A DNA stretch of 64,000 bases from a virus, in IMG/VR virus record IMGVR_UViG_3300042197_004918, positions 109,818 through 173,817 of that record, one strand, 5' to 3'. The notes under the pieces are model-generated. The model made no database searches. It was not told the origin of the DNA and saw nothing but the letters and a program-made list of their open reading frames with translations. Made by a program: the position numbers and the translations under genes. Position 1 is the stretch's first letter. Every line of letters starts with the position of its first letter. Shown here piece after piece: positions 7,945-15,863 of the stretch.

Positions 7945-8382
7945 ATGGATACAGTCCCACCACCAAGTTTTGTAAAAAACCGATACAAACCGGTTACTCA
8001 ACGATTTGATGGGTCGTTTCATAAATTTGGGCCAGAGATGACTAAGCTGTTATCCGCCTATCCGTCGGAAAATCCTATTTGGTATGTGATTGGAGAAGAA
8101 TTCATAACCTCATACAAGTTAGTTAGAAGCGACGCACAACTTCTCGACCCCTGGAATCGTCCGTTTCCTGATGAAATGATTTCTAAGATGGTCACAGTGG
8201 AACTTCCCGAAAAACACGTAAAAATTCCAACCACTGTCAGTGGAACACTGTATATGTGCAATGTTTATGTGCGGGATTTAAATCAATTGGAGATCGACTG
8301 TAACGATTGTATAGGCAGAAACGAGTGTATAGAATGTAATAAAACTCGTCGGAAAATTGTCGTATTTCCAAAAATGAATTGA
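7945..8382 (+). CDS. hypothetical protein with Cys cluster
   Basis: 145 residues, first gene of the plus-strand block and divergent from the metallophosphoesterase (45-nt shared upstream region). The C-terminus holds CNDCIGRNECIECNK, a CxxC-x5-CxxC zinc-finger-like cluster. Rest has no recognisable motif. Confidence 0.65.
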   Translation: MDTVPPPSFVKNRYKPVTQRFDGSFHKFGPEMTKLLSAYPSENPIWYVIGEEFITSYKLVRSDAQLLDPWNRPFPDEMISKMVTVELPEKHVKIPTTVSGTLYMCNVYVRDLNQLEIDCNDCIGRNECIECNKTRRKIVVFPKMN

Positions 8383-8383
8383 A

Positions 8384-8390
8384 TATTTAT
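8384..8390 (+). promoter_or_regulatory. TATTTAT box, 4 nt before start codon
   Basis: Candidate phage late -10-type element preceding ATG 8395. No -35 box is visible. Confidence 0.45.
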
Positions 8391-8394
8391 TGGC

Positions 8395-8769
8395 ATGAAC
8401 GAACTTTTGAAGAGTATCTTTATCGTGTCGATTTCCGTGGCATTATCAATGCAATGGTGTCATTCTCATTTTGATAAACGGCTGCCACCAGCTAGAACTG
8501 ACTCGCCAGCGCCAAAAAACATCCCTGCGTCAAAAATGATGACAGTGACAAACTACCTTACCATCACGAATTACGTCACGGTAACGAATATCGTCGAAAG
8601 TGTGCCAGCGGAGAAGAAATCAATCCTTTCTCCAGGAATACCGCTTCAGCAAGACACCCAATCGGTTTCATCCGTTGACATTCAACCACCGATTGAAAAC
8701 GAAACTCGTCTCCGTAAGATAGCCAAAGAGTTGACAGACATCTTAGATGAGGTTAAGATAAAGAAATGA
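8395..8769 (+). CDS. membrane-anchored or secreted small protein
   Basis: 124 residues. Residues 1-20 (MNELLKSIFIVSISVALSMQ) form a signal peptide or single membrane anchor. A short repeat follows in the middle (VTNYLTITNYVTVTNIV), then a charged C-terminal helix. One anchor plus periplasmic helix is also how inner-membrane spanins look, but there is no adjacent lipoprotein, so this is only a possibility. Ends in an ATGA overlap with the NTase gene. Confidence 0.6.
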   Translation: MNELLKSIFIVSISVALSMQWCHSHFDKRLPPARTDSPAPKNIPASKMMTVTNYLTITNYVTVTNIVESVPAEKKSILSPGIPLQQDTQSVSSVDIQPPIENETRLRKIAKELTDILDEVKIKK

Positions 8770-9785
8770 TAAAGTTAAAACCTATCGCGGAATCTATTAT
8801 TAAGGAGGGAGGAAAGCTCTTTGGAGCCAGAGCTCAACGTGTTTCCACGGCTGAAATGAACGCGGTTTTCAATGAAATTCAACAGGTCCTAAAACCCAAC
8901 TTTCAGAGAATGGAACTTTCCCGTGCGCTGAAGACAAAAGCAGACCACGGTGACATCGACATCGTGATTTTAAATCGAGACAAACTACTGATGATGGACG
9001 TTCTAAAGAAAGCGTTCGGAGACAGAATAGAAGACCTCAGTAGAAATGGAAACATATACAGCATCCTTTATAGATCTCCAGCAATAGGAAAAACCGTCCA
9101 CATTGATTTTCTGACCGCAGCCTCACCGGAGGCTTTCGATTCACAATGGGAATATCTAAGCTATAACGATTTCAGCGGAATCTTAGGAGTCTTCGCTCGT
9201 AGAATGAAGTTCATTTACGGGACACATGGTTTTTTTAAAATCTACATAGACAAAAAAGGAACGCACCATCACGTTTTTATAACAAATGATTTGAGAAAGG
9301 GGCTCAAGATATTGGGTTACACTGATATTAAGAAATATGACGACATAAGTTCGGTGGATGACATAGTTTCCTTCATAATAGACTCTCCGCTGTTCGCCAG
9401 CGAGGATTATGTGGGTCAAACCATGAATCACAGTGATAGAAAGAGAGTCCGTTCGGGTAGACCAACGGCCGATTACATCCGTAATAAGTTGATTTCTCTT
9501 AACATCCCTCGGAAGATAACCGACGAAGACTACTTCTTCAAGAAGCTTTATCCCGATGATTATACCAAATATTTAAAGAAGTGTGAGGAGATAGAATCGA
9601 CCGTCATACCAAAGAGTAAATATAACGGAGGATGGTTGATGGCTAATTTTCCAGAAATAAAGCCCGGTCCGTTTGTAGGGAAGGTTATTAAATTCTGGTT
9701 CGACACCTTTGGGGATAAACTGGATGATGTGGATGAAAGTGAACTTAAAAGAATTACGGCTGAATTCTTGAAGAAGAATACGTGA
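8766..9785 (+). CDS. nucleotidyltransferase-fold protein with packaged-protein-like leader
   Basis: 339 residues. LSRALKTKADHGDIDIVIL (51-69) carries the D63-x-D65 metal pair of the pol-beta NTase superfamily, and VHIDFLTA supplies a likely third acidic residue. It resembles phage and bacterial proteins of unknown substrate with this fold. The N-terminus MIKLKPIAESIIKEGGKLF looks like a capsid-targeting leader: amphipathic with [ILV]-x-E sites (IAE, IKE) as recognised by T4-type prohead proteases. Overlaps the gene upstream by 4 nt. Confidence 0.75.
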   Translation: MIKLKPIAESIIKEGGKLFGARAQRVSTAEMNAVFNEIQQVLKPNFQRMELSRALKTKADHGDIDIVILNRDKLLMMDVLKKAFGDRIEDLSRNGNIYSILYRSPAIGKTVHIDFLTAASPEAFDSQWEYLSYNDFSGILGVFARRMKFIYGTHGFFKIYIDKKGTHHHVFITNDLRKGLKILGYTDIKKYDDISSVDDIVSFIIDSPLFASEDYVGQTMNHSDRKRVRSGRPTADYIRNKLISLNIPRKITDEDYFFKKLYPDDYTKYLKKCEEIESTVIPKSKYNGGWLMANFPEIKPGPFVGKVIKFWFDTFGDKLDDVDESELKRITAEFLKKNT

Positions 9786-9816
9786 ATAAATAACGTCGGC
9801 AATCCGTGGTAGACTA

Positions 9817-9823
9817 TATTTAT
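9817..9823 (+). promoter_or_regulatory. TATTTAT box before tail/decoration gene
   Basis: Lies 14 nt before ATG 9838, unusually far for this motif; between them is GGGAG, one of the few good ribosome binding sites in the window. Confidence 0.45.
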
Positions 9824-9837
9824 AGGGAGATATAGAT

Positions 9838-12516
9838 ATGGCAAACGTAAAAATCTCCAATTTATCCGCCACCTGGACATCCTCAGCTGAGCTGACGGCT
9901 ATTAAGATGGACGTGACCGACACGGCTTCGTCAGGTTCAAGCAAACTCATGGACCTACAGTTAGGTTCGGTGAGCAAGTTTTCCGTCAGAAAAGACAGCG
10001 TAGTTACTGCTACATCATTTGTCGGTGGTCATACCGGGTCATTAGTAGGAACCTCCAGTTTTGCGGTAAGTTCAAGCACCGCTCAGTATAGTTCGACTGC
10101 GAGCTATGCTTCATCGGGCATCAGTGCGAGTTTTGCACAACAAAGCAATCAATCAGTGACGTCAAGCCACTCTGTAAGTGGTCTTAGCTCAAGTTATTCT
10201 TCATATAGTGGTCAGAGTAATACTTCGTTGAGTTCAAGTCAATCCAACTGGTCAAACACCGCAAGTTATGCTCTGAATGCGGGCAGCAGCGCAGGAACAA
10301 CTTTGAACAGCGGTAGCTCCTATAATATCACAGCATCTTGGTCAGTTTCATCGAGTTATGCGTTAAATTCTTCGGTAGGAACTACACTTGAAAGCGGAAG
10401 TTCTTACAATATAACCTCGTCGAGATCGATTTCTGCAAGCTTCGCTCACTCCGCTAGTTCGGCTATGACAGCAAGTTTTGCTTTAAGTGCAATTGCATCT
10501 CTTTCTTCGGGGAGTTCTTACAATATAACTGCCAGCCGTGCGGTCACTGCGAGTTATGTTCTGTCTTCCAGTTATGCTATCACAGCAAGCTTCGCTGAAC
10601 GGTATGCACCATACTGGCCTTCAAATGTAGAAATTTCTGGTGCCGGCCTAACTCCATCACTTAACAATGTGGTGAATTATGTGGCAACAAGTGGGTCATT
10701 TAGTTTATTCGCGAGTGCTCTAGGGAACACCCCTCAGTATTTTAAATGGTATATCAACTCCTCTTCATTATTACAACAGGGAACAGCGAGTGCATACAAT
10801 GTCACTTCTTCTATGAAGAATCCCAACAGCGGCATTTATACGTGCCAGGTGACCAACAGTTATGGCTCAGCGACTTCACAAAACTTTCAAGTTCAAGTCC
10901 TCGATCCTGTGGAGTTAGTGTCAGAAACTGCTCCAACTCCAACTCCCTCGGTCAACTCAATGGTCTATTTCATCGTGAGTGCGACTGGAGACCTTATCCG
11001 TTACAGGTGGAAGAAACGTGGAACAACGCCGGCTTTAGACACCTATGTTGTAGACGGTGTGCCTAGTATTCTTAATGAGGGTTATGCATCTTCAACGTTA
11101 ACCATCCAAGCCATAAGTCCAGAATCCGAGGGGTCTTATTTCTGTGAAATATCAAACAGCGTCAGTAACACATCTTCCTCAAATATGTTGATTTATGTTA
11201 CAGCACCTACAATCGTGACACAACCGGAAGATTTGGATACATTTGGAATGGCCACGGTATTGGCAACCGGCTCGGCCATCAGTTATTCGTGGCAATATAA
11301 TGGCATTGATATAGTCGAACAGACCGCAGCGACTTTGAATTTATCCACTGCTGTCAACGCTAATTATTTTACTCAGCCGATGATGGATCAATTATACTCC
11401 TTACGGTGTAAGGTCTATAACGGAGTCGGATACAACCTTAGCGATTCTATTCAAGTCAAACCGTTTAAGAAGGCCGGTGTCGCACTATCAGGTCACGCTG
11501 GGTCTGCCACGAGAACCGATCACTTTGTCGTCGCAATAGATGCTGCCTCTCAAATCATAGCCCCAGTGGGAACAACGTATGCAGTCGTTAAAAACAACGT
11601 TAACGTGGGTTCCGATGTCACTGCTTTGGGAGAGTCTACGCCAAAACTTACTCTCCATAACGTCCAATCGTCGGACGCGGGAACATATGCTGTAAGTGCC
11701 AGTTTCAATGGACTTAGTGTTACAAGTGACGCGATATCTCTGACCATTGCCGAGAATGCTAGTTATCATAACGCGTTTCCTTTGATCAGGTATGTTTTTG
11801 ACGATGAAACTCATACATTAGTCGCGGACTATGGAATGTCGCTTGGAACCACATATAACGGCCCCAACGGCACACCTCCAGGAACTTATTACATAGGTCG
11901 CGCCATCCGCCAGTCTCAGAACTTCACTGCATACGACCAGGCCGATTTGAATGGAAGTGTTTCATGTCCCGATCACGCGCCGTTTCCGACCACGTTGGGT
12001 TTTCCAACTTCCACGGTCACAATTACTGGCCGAAACATATCCGGCTCGTCTTCCTCGGGTTCTACAAGCATATTTTACCAATACGCTTACTCATACACGT
12101 TCGCCTCTTGCCCAACCAACTCTGTTAGCACTCCTAATCCGTGGCCGTGCGTCCACCCTGACACGTTGGCAGACACCTGCTCGGGTGGACAAACAGCCAC
12201 GTCGGCTGCCAATCTAATGACCGTCACCGTAATGAGTTTTGGTAATCTTGGAATTACCGTCCATCCGACTGGTAGCCAGTCAAAAGCCACCGGAAGCGCC
12301 GTGGTGCTTAGAACCGTCGGAACTGCCGGTGGCGCAGACCTACACTACAGATGGTATAGGAACGGTGTAAGAATCCCTGACTCTGATTCAAGCCTCTATT
12401 CTATATCCAGCGTTGCACTGAGCGACTCGGGCTCTTATTATTGTATTGTCGGTGCTAAATCCACACTGTCTTATAGAACGATGCAGTCGTCTGCATCTAT
12501 ACTTAACGTGGTGTAA
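9838..12516 (+). CDS. Ser-rich, Ig-like multidomain virion protein
   Basis: 892 residues. Residues ~1-260 are Ser/Ala/Thr-rich with degenerate repeats of the type (S/T)ASYAL, SGSSYNIT and ASFA, which form beta-helical or fibrous rods in phage tail proteins. Then come about five Ig-like (I-set) domains, recognised by the pairs F/YxW ... GxYxC: YFKWYINSS/SGIYTCQV, RYRWKKRG/EGSYFCEI, SYSWQYNG/YSLRCKV, a Cys-less copy with DAGTYAVSA, and HYRWYRNG/SGSYYCIV at the C-terminus. Before the last one is a Cys-containing insert without known fold. Such Ig domains in Hoc-like decoration and tail-fibre proteins are known to bind carbohydrates on cells or mucus. Strong SD (GGGAG) fits a highly expressed structural gene. 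Confidence 0.85.
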   Translation: MANVKISNLSATWTSSAELTAIKMDVTDTASSGSSKLMDLQLGSVSKFSVRKDSVVTATSFVGGHTGSLVGTSSFAVSSSTAQYSSTASYASSGISASFAQQSNQSVTSSHSVSGLSSSYSSYSGQSNTSLSSSQSNWSNTASYALNAGSSAGTTLNSGSSYNITASWSVSSSYALNSSVGTTLESGSSYNITSSRSISASFAHSASSAMTASFALSAIASLSSGSSYNITASRAVTASYVLSSSYAITASFAERYAPYWPSNVEISGAGLTPSLNNVVNYVATSGSFSLFASALGNTPQYFKWYINSSSLLQQGTASAYNVTSSMKNPNSGIYTCQVTNSYGSATSQNFQVQVLDPVELVSETAPTPTPSVNSMVYFIVSATGDLIRYRWKKRGTTPALDTYVVDGVPSILNEGYASSTLTIQAISPESEGSYFCEISNSVSNTSSSNMLIYVTAPTIVTQPEDLDTFGMATVLATGSAISYSWQYNGIDIVEQTAATLNLSTAVNANYFTQPMMDQLYSLRCKVYNGVGYNLSDSIQVKPFKKAGVALSGHAGSATRTDHFVVAIDAASQIIAPVGTTYAVVKNNVNVGSDVTALGESTPKLTLHNVQSSDAGTYAVSASFNGLSVTSDAISLTIAENASYHNAFPLIRYVFDDETHTLVADYGMSLGTTYNGPNGTPPGTYYIGRAIRQSQNFTAYDQADLNGSVSCPDHAPFPTTLGFPTSTVTITGRNISGSSSSGSTSIFYQYAYSYTFASCPTNSVSTPNPWPCVHPDTLADTCSGGQTATSAANLMTVTVMSFGNLGITVHPTGSQSKATGSAVVLRTVGTAGGADLHYRWYRNGVRIPDSDSSLYSISSVALSDSGSYYCIVGAKSTLSYRTMQSSASILNVV

Positions 12517-12548
12517 TTTTATAAAGTCCGTTCAACTATATATTGAAT

Positions 12549-12719
12549 ATGAGATATTTCACAGGCATGGTACCACTCCAACCAATCGGAGGACTCGTCA
12601 CAAACAACCCAGCTACGACCGTTCAGGAACAAGCTGATAAACAGAAGCAAGAAGCGGCCATCAAAGAGGCCATGAGGCAGACACAGTTGGAAAAGGAAGA
12701 GAAGAAGAAAGCCAGATAA
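12549..12719 (+). CDS. small structural-type protein
   Basis: 56 residues (MRYFTGMVPLQPIGGLVTNN...), Pro/Gly N-terminus and a Lys/Glu/Gln coiled-coil C-terminus. Begins 32 nt after the Ig-like gene and ends 5 nt before the next gene. No clear family. Confidence 0.6.
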   Translation: MRYFTGMVPLQPIGGLVTNNPATTVQEQADKQKQEAAIKEAMRQTQLEKEEKKKAR

Positions 12720-12724
12720 AGCGT

Positions 12725-13234
12725 ATGGACGAAGATGTGAGAGAATACGGTTGTTTAATGGCGTATATCGAACCGGCTTCTGCGAATAAAGTGGTGGAGC
12801 TTGGAAAAAAGATTATACCTCAATCAATTCTCTACGAGGTTCCTGGTGAAGAATATGGTAGAGAGACAGAACCTCACGTCACCATAAAGTATGGTTTCAC
12901 CCGAGATTTGACCGACGAAGAAGTAAAGAAAATCATCGGAAAAACAAAATCATTCTCCGTAGTCGCTGAAGGCCTAAGCACGTTTGATGGTAAAGAATTT
13001 CAAGTTGTAAAATTTGATATTCGCAGGGATGGGGTATTGTTATCCATGCGTAAGCTATGTGACGCATTTCCAAATAAAGACTCGCACCCCGACTTCCATC
13101 CTCACATGACATTGGCATACACAAAGCTAAAGTCATTCCCACACAAAAAGACCGGTCTATCTCTATCCTTTCGAGTAAACAAATTTGTCTACTCTCCTAT
13201 AACTGGAAAAAAGAGAGACTATAACCTATCTTAA
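12725..13234 (+). CDS. 2H phosphoesterase (LigT/2'-5' RNA ligase-like)
   Basis: 169 residues with the two catalytic signatures H51-V-T53 (in EPHVTIKYG) and H127-M-T129 (in HPHMTLAYTK). The 2H family hydrolyses 2'-5' and 2',3'-cyclic phosphodiester bonds. Phage members include the anti-CBASS enzyme Acb1, which destroys cyclic oligonucleotide signals, and others that act on RNA ends. Substrate cannot be told from the motifs. It sits among structural genes rather than with the RNA-repair genes; the hairpin just downstream may end its transcript. Confidence 0.88.
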   Translation: MDEDVREYGCLMAYIEPASANKVVELGKKIIPQSILYEVPGEEYGRETEPHVTIKYGFTRDLTDEEVKKIIGKTKSFSVVAEGLSTFDGKEFQVVKFDIRRDGVLLSMRKLCDAFPNKDSHPDFHPHMTLAYTKLKSFPHKKTGLSLSFRVNKFVYSPITGKKRDYNLS

Positions 13235-13236
13235 TG

Positions 13237-13260
13237 TGATGCCCAAATATATGGGCATCA
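13237..13260 (+). terminator. perfect 9-bp hairpin after the 2H gene
   Basis: TGATGCCCA - AATATA - TGGGCATCA. Fully paired but not followed by a run of T, so it could be a weak terminator, an attenuator or a 3'-end stabiliser. Confidence 0.5.
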
Positions 13261-13298
13261 ATGAGATAAAAACTTTACTTTAAGCAGGCATGAGTTAG

Positions 13299-13305
13299 TA
13301 TTTAT
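13299..13305 (+). promoter_or_regulatory. TATTTAT box, 5 nt before start codon
   Basis: Precedes ATG 13311, directly after the hairpin that closes the 2H phosphoesterase gene. Confidence 0.45.
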
Positions 13306-13310
13306 TCAAA

Positions 13311-13862
13311 ATGAGTAACGATACCACAAAGTTTTATGTAGAGAGTGGGAACTGGAGAGGTTGCATCTCTTTGCCGGTGAAGAGGTCTGAGGTATCTAAC
13401 TATGATTATATTGAAGCTGCCACCAGAGCAATGGAAGCGGTGTTCGATGAACGAAAAGAGATAGGCAAAGAGTTTGAAATTATAAGTCTGCTCGATAAAT
13501 CAGGAAAAGATTACTTCGACTCAGAGTTCACCGGACAGTTGAGTGATGTTCCTGAATGTCTCTTCGGATTGCTTACTGCCTGCTTCCTTGAAAAAGATGT
13601 AAACAATCAGGAAAATTGGTGGTATTTCCTATCAAGTAAGATTTTCGCCAATGCTGGACAACATAGAAACGTTTCCCTTGCTACTGCGGTAGAGAAACAG
13701 TATTCCAAAGAGGTAAATGAGTTTAAAGCCAGAGAGGAAGAGCTCATAGATTTAGACAAGCGGGGAGAAATGGATGCCCGGATAGCGGAAGCGAAAAAGA
13801 AGATGAAGAAAAAATCTCCTCCCAAAAAGGACTCCGGAAATGAATCTGATAATCAGTTGTGA
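13311..13862 (+). CDS. hypothetical, possible virion-associated protein
   Basis: 183 residues. Globular acidic N-terminal two thirds (NWRGCISLPVKRSEVSNYDY...), C-terminal basic tail with KKKMKKKSPPKK. Preceded by a TATTTAT box like the structural gene at 9838, so late expression is inferred. No family recognised. Confidence 0.6.
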   Translation: MSNDTTKFYVESGNWRGCISLPVKRSEVSNYDYIEAATRAMEAVFDERKEIGKEFEIISLLDKSGKDYFDSEFTGQLSDVPECLFGLLTACFLEKDVNNQENWWYFLSSKIFANAGQHRNVSLATAVEKQYSKEVNEFKAREEELIDLDKRGEMDARIAEAKKKMKKKSPPKKDSGNESDNQL

Positions 13863-14133
13863 ATTGACTGCCCCTCCCAGTGAGATTGGAGCCTTCCGAA
13901 ATCTCACTCTTTATGCGACGATTTTCAAAAAAATGGATTGTCTCATAGAAGCCGAACCAGATGAAGTTGATTTTTACTACAACTGGCTGAAACGAAATTA
14001 TGCCTACGATTTCGTCAAACAGTTTGTGAAGAAACGTGAAGTCACGGGAATAAGATTGAATTACGATAGAATCCAACGTCTCACATTCAACAACTTAAAT
14101 GATATGATATTCGTAGTGAGTATGGCAAAATGA
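13840..14133 (+). CDS. hypothetical protein
   Basis: 97 residues, overlapping the preceding gene by 23 nt. Mixed alpha/beta, with a basic stretch FVKKREVTGIRLNYDRIQR. Unknown function. Confidence 0.55.
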   Translation: MNLIISCELTAPPSEIGAFRNLTLYATIFKKMDCLIEAEPDEVDFYYNWLKRNYAYDFVKQFVKKREVTGIRLNYDRIQRLTFNNLNDMIFVVSMAK

Positions 14134-14134
14134 C

Positions 14135-14163
14135 TTGACAAAAAAACGGACTGTTTGTATATT
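14135..14163 (+). promoter_or_regulatory. sigma70-type promoter, leaderless configuration
   Basis: TTGACA (14135-14140), 17-nt spacer, TATATT (14158-14163), 6 nt to ATG 14170. One of the best consensus matches in the window. Confidence 0.75.
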
Positions 14164-14169
14164 GCTGTA

Positions 14170-14340
14170 ATGGATAATGCCCGCCTTAAAGAAATCGTCC
14201 TCAAGTTGATGGATGATAAGCAGAAATCTACTTTGGTATGTGACCACGGAGATTATAAAGTGATGTTCCCATACTGTATTATGCAGCATCTAAACGAATT
14301 GGAGGATCTTTATGCAGATGAAACTTCGCAAGAAAGTTAA
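14170..14340 (+). CDS. small hypothetical protein
   Basis: 56 residues from ATG 14170 (MDNARLKEIVLKLMDDK...); the frame is open from 14155 but that would lie inside the promoter. Charged and helical; the C-terminus overlaps the zinc-ribbon gene by 23 nt. Confidence 0.6.
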   Translation: MDNARLKEIVLKLMDDKQKSTLVCDHGDYKVMFPYCIMQHLNELEDLYADETSQES

Positions 14341-14518
14341 ACTTTACAATATCAAGGAACGTCCCGACGGAAACTGGAAACTATGTCCACTTTGCGACTC
14401 GGAATTGGATTCTTGCCATATCGGAGTATTTTGTTCAAGTAAAAAATGTCGTTATGTAGATGGTATCGCTTTTTTGACCAAAGGCGAATACAAAAAATTT
14501 AAAGATAAAATCGAATAA
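14318..14518 (+). CDS. zinc-ribbon small protein
   Basis: 66 residues from ATG 14318 (another ATG two codons up). Basic N-terminus (MKLRKKVKLYN), then CPLCDSE ... CSSKKC, a CxxC...CxxxxC zinc ribbon suited to nucleic acid binding. Unknown function. Confidence 0.65.
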   Translation: MKLRKKVKLYNIKERPDGNWKLCPLCDSELDSCHIGVFCSSKKCRYVDGIAFLTKGEYKKFKDKIE

Positions 14519-14556
14519 TTTAGCGGTTTTCAAAATTTCGTAATATGTATTGGATA

Positions 14557-14643
14557 ATGAACGTAGAATCGTATTTACCGTCACTGTCTGTGTGGGCACC
14601 AGTTGCCCTCGGGAGTGCTGTATTGTCAGCCCCTCTCGGGTAA
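14557..14643 (+). CDS. possible 28-residue hydrophobic peptide
   Basis: MNVESYLPSLSVWAPVALGSAV... ending in PLG. Hydrophobic and just before the terminator at 14674. No coupling to a neighbour, so this may be chance. Confidence 0.25.
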   Translation: MNVESYLPSLSVWAPVALGSAVLSAPLG

Positions 14644-14673
14644 CCTTTCTAACGGCATATCTTTACATAAGGA

Positions 14674-14700
14674 CCGTTGGAAAAACTTCCAACGGTTTTT
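14674..14700 (+). terminator. strong rho-independent terminator
   Basis: CCGTTGGAA - AAAC - TTCCAACGG followed by TTTTT. Ends the first plus-strand block ahead of the tRNA island. Confidence 0.9.
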
Positions 14701-14729
14701 GACGTTTTTGGGATGGTTGAAGAAAGTAG

Positions 14730-14757
14730 TTGACGGATTTGAAAAGAAGTGTAAGAT
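14730..14757 (+). promoter_or_regulatory. promoter of the tRNA island
   Basis: TTGACG (14730-14735), 16-nt spacer, TAAGAT (14752-14757). It lies between the terminator at 14674 and the first tRNA at 14901, with no CDS following, so it probably drives the stable-RNA operon. Confidence 0.6.
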
Positions 14758-14809
14758 AGTAACAGTTGAATTTGAAACAAGACGTTCGGTTGAAACTCCG
14801 AACCGTAGA

Positions 14810-14870
14810 GGCAGAGTCTAAAAGACAGAGCCGGTCGGGCTAGTCCCGGTCACCACACGATAGGTCTGCC
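14810..14870 (+). ncRNA. structured leader of the tRNA operon
   Basis: An outer stem GGCAGA/TCTGCC encloses two hairpins (GTC-TAAAA-GAC and CGGG-CTAGT-CCCG), a three-way junction about the size of a reduced tRNA. No anticodon or T-arm can be assigned. It could be an RNA processing signal or an independent small RNA. Confidence 0.35.
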
Positions 14871-14900
14871 GACTAACCCCCGGAAAATAAAAGGGTCAAC

Positions 14901-14974
14901 GCGGGTATGATGTAATGGTAGCCTATAACTTTGCCAAAGTTGATGCGAGGGTTCGATTCCCTTTACCCGCTCCA
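14901..14974 (+). tRNA. tRNA-Gly(GCC)
   Basis: Acceptor GCGGGTA/TACCCGC, anticodon loop TTGCCAA, T-arm GAGGG-TTCGATT-CCCTT, CCA encoded. Confidence 0.92.
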
Positions 14975-14981
14975 GTAAATT

Positions 14982-15055
14982 GTTGTGTAAGTGGATTTAA
15001 CCACCTTGACAACGGATATAAACCCCTTAACTGGGTTTTCCAATGTAGTCACAAC
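14982..15055 (+). ncRNA. three-way-junction spacer RNA
   Basis: GTTGTG pairs with CACAAC, enclosing hairpins GTGG-ATTTAA-CCAC and AAACCC-CTTAACT-GGGTTT; the latter has a 7-nt loop. Looks like a tRNA reduced to two arms. Could be a decayed tRNA or a processing element. Confidence 0.35.
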
Positions 15056-15070
15056 GATTTATCAATTAAT

Positions 15071-15144
15071 GCGGAATTGTTGTAATGGTAGCGATTCTGA
15101 TTTACACTCAGACAGAGGGGGTTCAATTCCCTCATTCCGTACCA
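15071..15144 (+). tRNA. tRNA-Val(TAC)
   Basis: Acceptor GCGGAAT/ATTCCGT, anticodon stem TCTGA/TCAGA with loop TTTACAC, T-loop TTCAATT, CCA encoded. Confidence 0.9.
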
Positions 15145-15235
15145 ATTAATTTGTTAACAAAGAAAGCCGAAACCCTTCTGGTATGGGAGCGTTTTTATCG
15201 GGGGTAAAAGTCCCAACTATCACCGCATTTTCAAT
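15145..15235 (+). other. tRNA spacer, no gene seen
   Basis: 91 nt between tRNA-Val and tRNA-Glu. No tRNA or ORF recognised; contains G-rich and C-rich segments that could pair (GGGGGTAAAAGTCCC). Confidence 0.5.
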
Positions 15236-15312
15236 GGCCCCGTCGTCTAAGGTGGGTAGGACTTTTGATTCTCAATCAAAGAAACTCGGTTCGACCCCGA
15301 GCGGGGCTACCA
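15236..15312 (+). tRNA. tRNA-Glu(CTC)
   Basis: Acceptor GGCCCCG/CGGGGCT, TCGTCTAAGG D-arm typical of Glu, anticodon stem TTTGA/TCAAA with loop TTCTCAA, T-loop TTCGACC, CCA encoded. Confidence 0.9.
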
Positions 15313-15477
15313 AATTTAAGGCAAAGCATCCTTTAATCCCAAACCGCACGTAAAGCGGGGATGGAAGCTTGACAGCTGGAGAGAAAGCACCAATTTTAAT
15401 GGTCGGCGTATGACACCTCTACAACGGGTTGCTCTGTTGAACAGTGAATAATTACGAGGATCCCCGGCCGCCAACTT
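15313..15477 (+). other. structured spacer
   Basis: No ORF or tRNA. Hairpins can be read: CATCC...GGATG enclosing CCGC-ACGTAAA-GCGG, and AGCT-TGAC-AGCT. Part of the transcribed stable-RNA island. Confidence 0.4.
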
Positions 15478-15559
15478 AAATCACGGAAGTTAGGGTTCGA
15501 GGTCCTTGGGTCTTCTTGTAGGGAGGACACTTAATGTAAGTGGAAGCATACCGTGATTT
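15478..15559 (+). ncRNA. 82-nt RNA closed by perfect 9-bp stem
   Basis: AAATCACGG (15478-15486) is exactly complementary to CCGTGATTT (15551-15559). Inside is GGTTCGAGGTCC, a T-arm-like hairpin, but no anticodon arm can be assigned. tRNA-sized, tRNA-like or decayed tRNA. Confidence 0.4.
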
Positions 15560-15569
15560 GAAGTTTTTT

Positions 15570-15644
15570 GGGGGATTAGTGATAATGGTAGCACGACTGA
15601 TTTGCACTCAGTAGGTACTGGTTCGATTCCTGTATCCTCCACCA
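15570..15644 (+). tRNA. tRNA-Ala(TGC)
   Basis: Acceptor GGGGGAT/ATCCTCC, anticodon stem ACTGA/TCAGT with loop TTTGCAC, T-loop TTCGATT, CCA encoded. Confidence 0.9.
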
Positions 15645-15645
15645 A

Positions 15646-15718
15646 CCGTTCGTAGGATAATGGCTATTCCGCCTGCTTTGGGAGCAGGATATTGTGAGTT
15701 CGAGTCTCACCGAGCGGA
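15646..15718 (+). tRNA. tRNA-Pro(TGG), CCA not encoded
   Basis: Acceptor CCGTTCG/CGAGCGG with the C1-G72 pair usual for Pro, anticodon stem CCTGC/GCAGG and loop TTTGGGA. A73 is followed by CAG rather than CCA. Confidence 0.9.
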
Positions 15719-15726
15719 CAGCGTAG

Positions 15727-15778
15727 CGCCGGGTTGGGTATTGCTCCAACGGTAATGTGTTAGTGTTAACGCCCGGCG
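15727..15778 (+). ncRNA. 52-nt tRNA-like hairpin
   Basis: CGCCGGG pairs with CCCGGCG over 7 bp, but only 38 nt lie between, too few for a tRNA. Possibly a decayed tRNA. Confidence 0.35.
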
Positions 15779-15787
15779 GTCACGTAT

Positions 15788-15861
15788 GCTCAAGTGATGT
15801 AATTGGAAAACATCTTTGTCTCAAAAACAGAGTTTTGTGGGTTCAACTCCCACCTTGAGCA
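15788..15861 (+). tRNA. tRNA-Leu(CAA), copy 1
   Basis: Acceptor GCTCAAG/CTTGAGC, anticodon stem TTTGT/ACAGA with loop CTCAAAA, T-arm GTGGG-TTCAACT-CCCAC. Only A-CC is encoded before the first base of the next tRNA (15864). The variable region is short for Leu. Near-identical D-arm to the copy at 19808. Confidence 0.75.
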
Positions 15862-15863
15862 CC

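Noticed and set aside
10746-12290. Overlapping ORFs within the Ig-like gene on both strands
   Set aside because: Shadow frames of a long, well-supported gene with a proper ribosome binding site.
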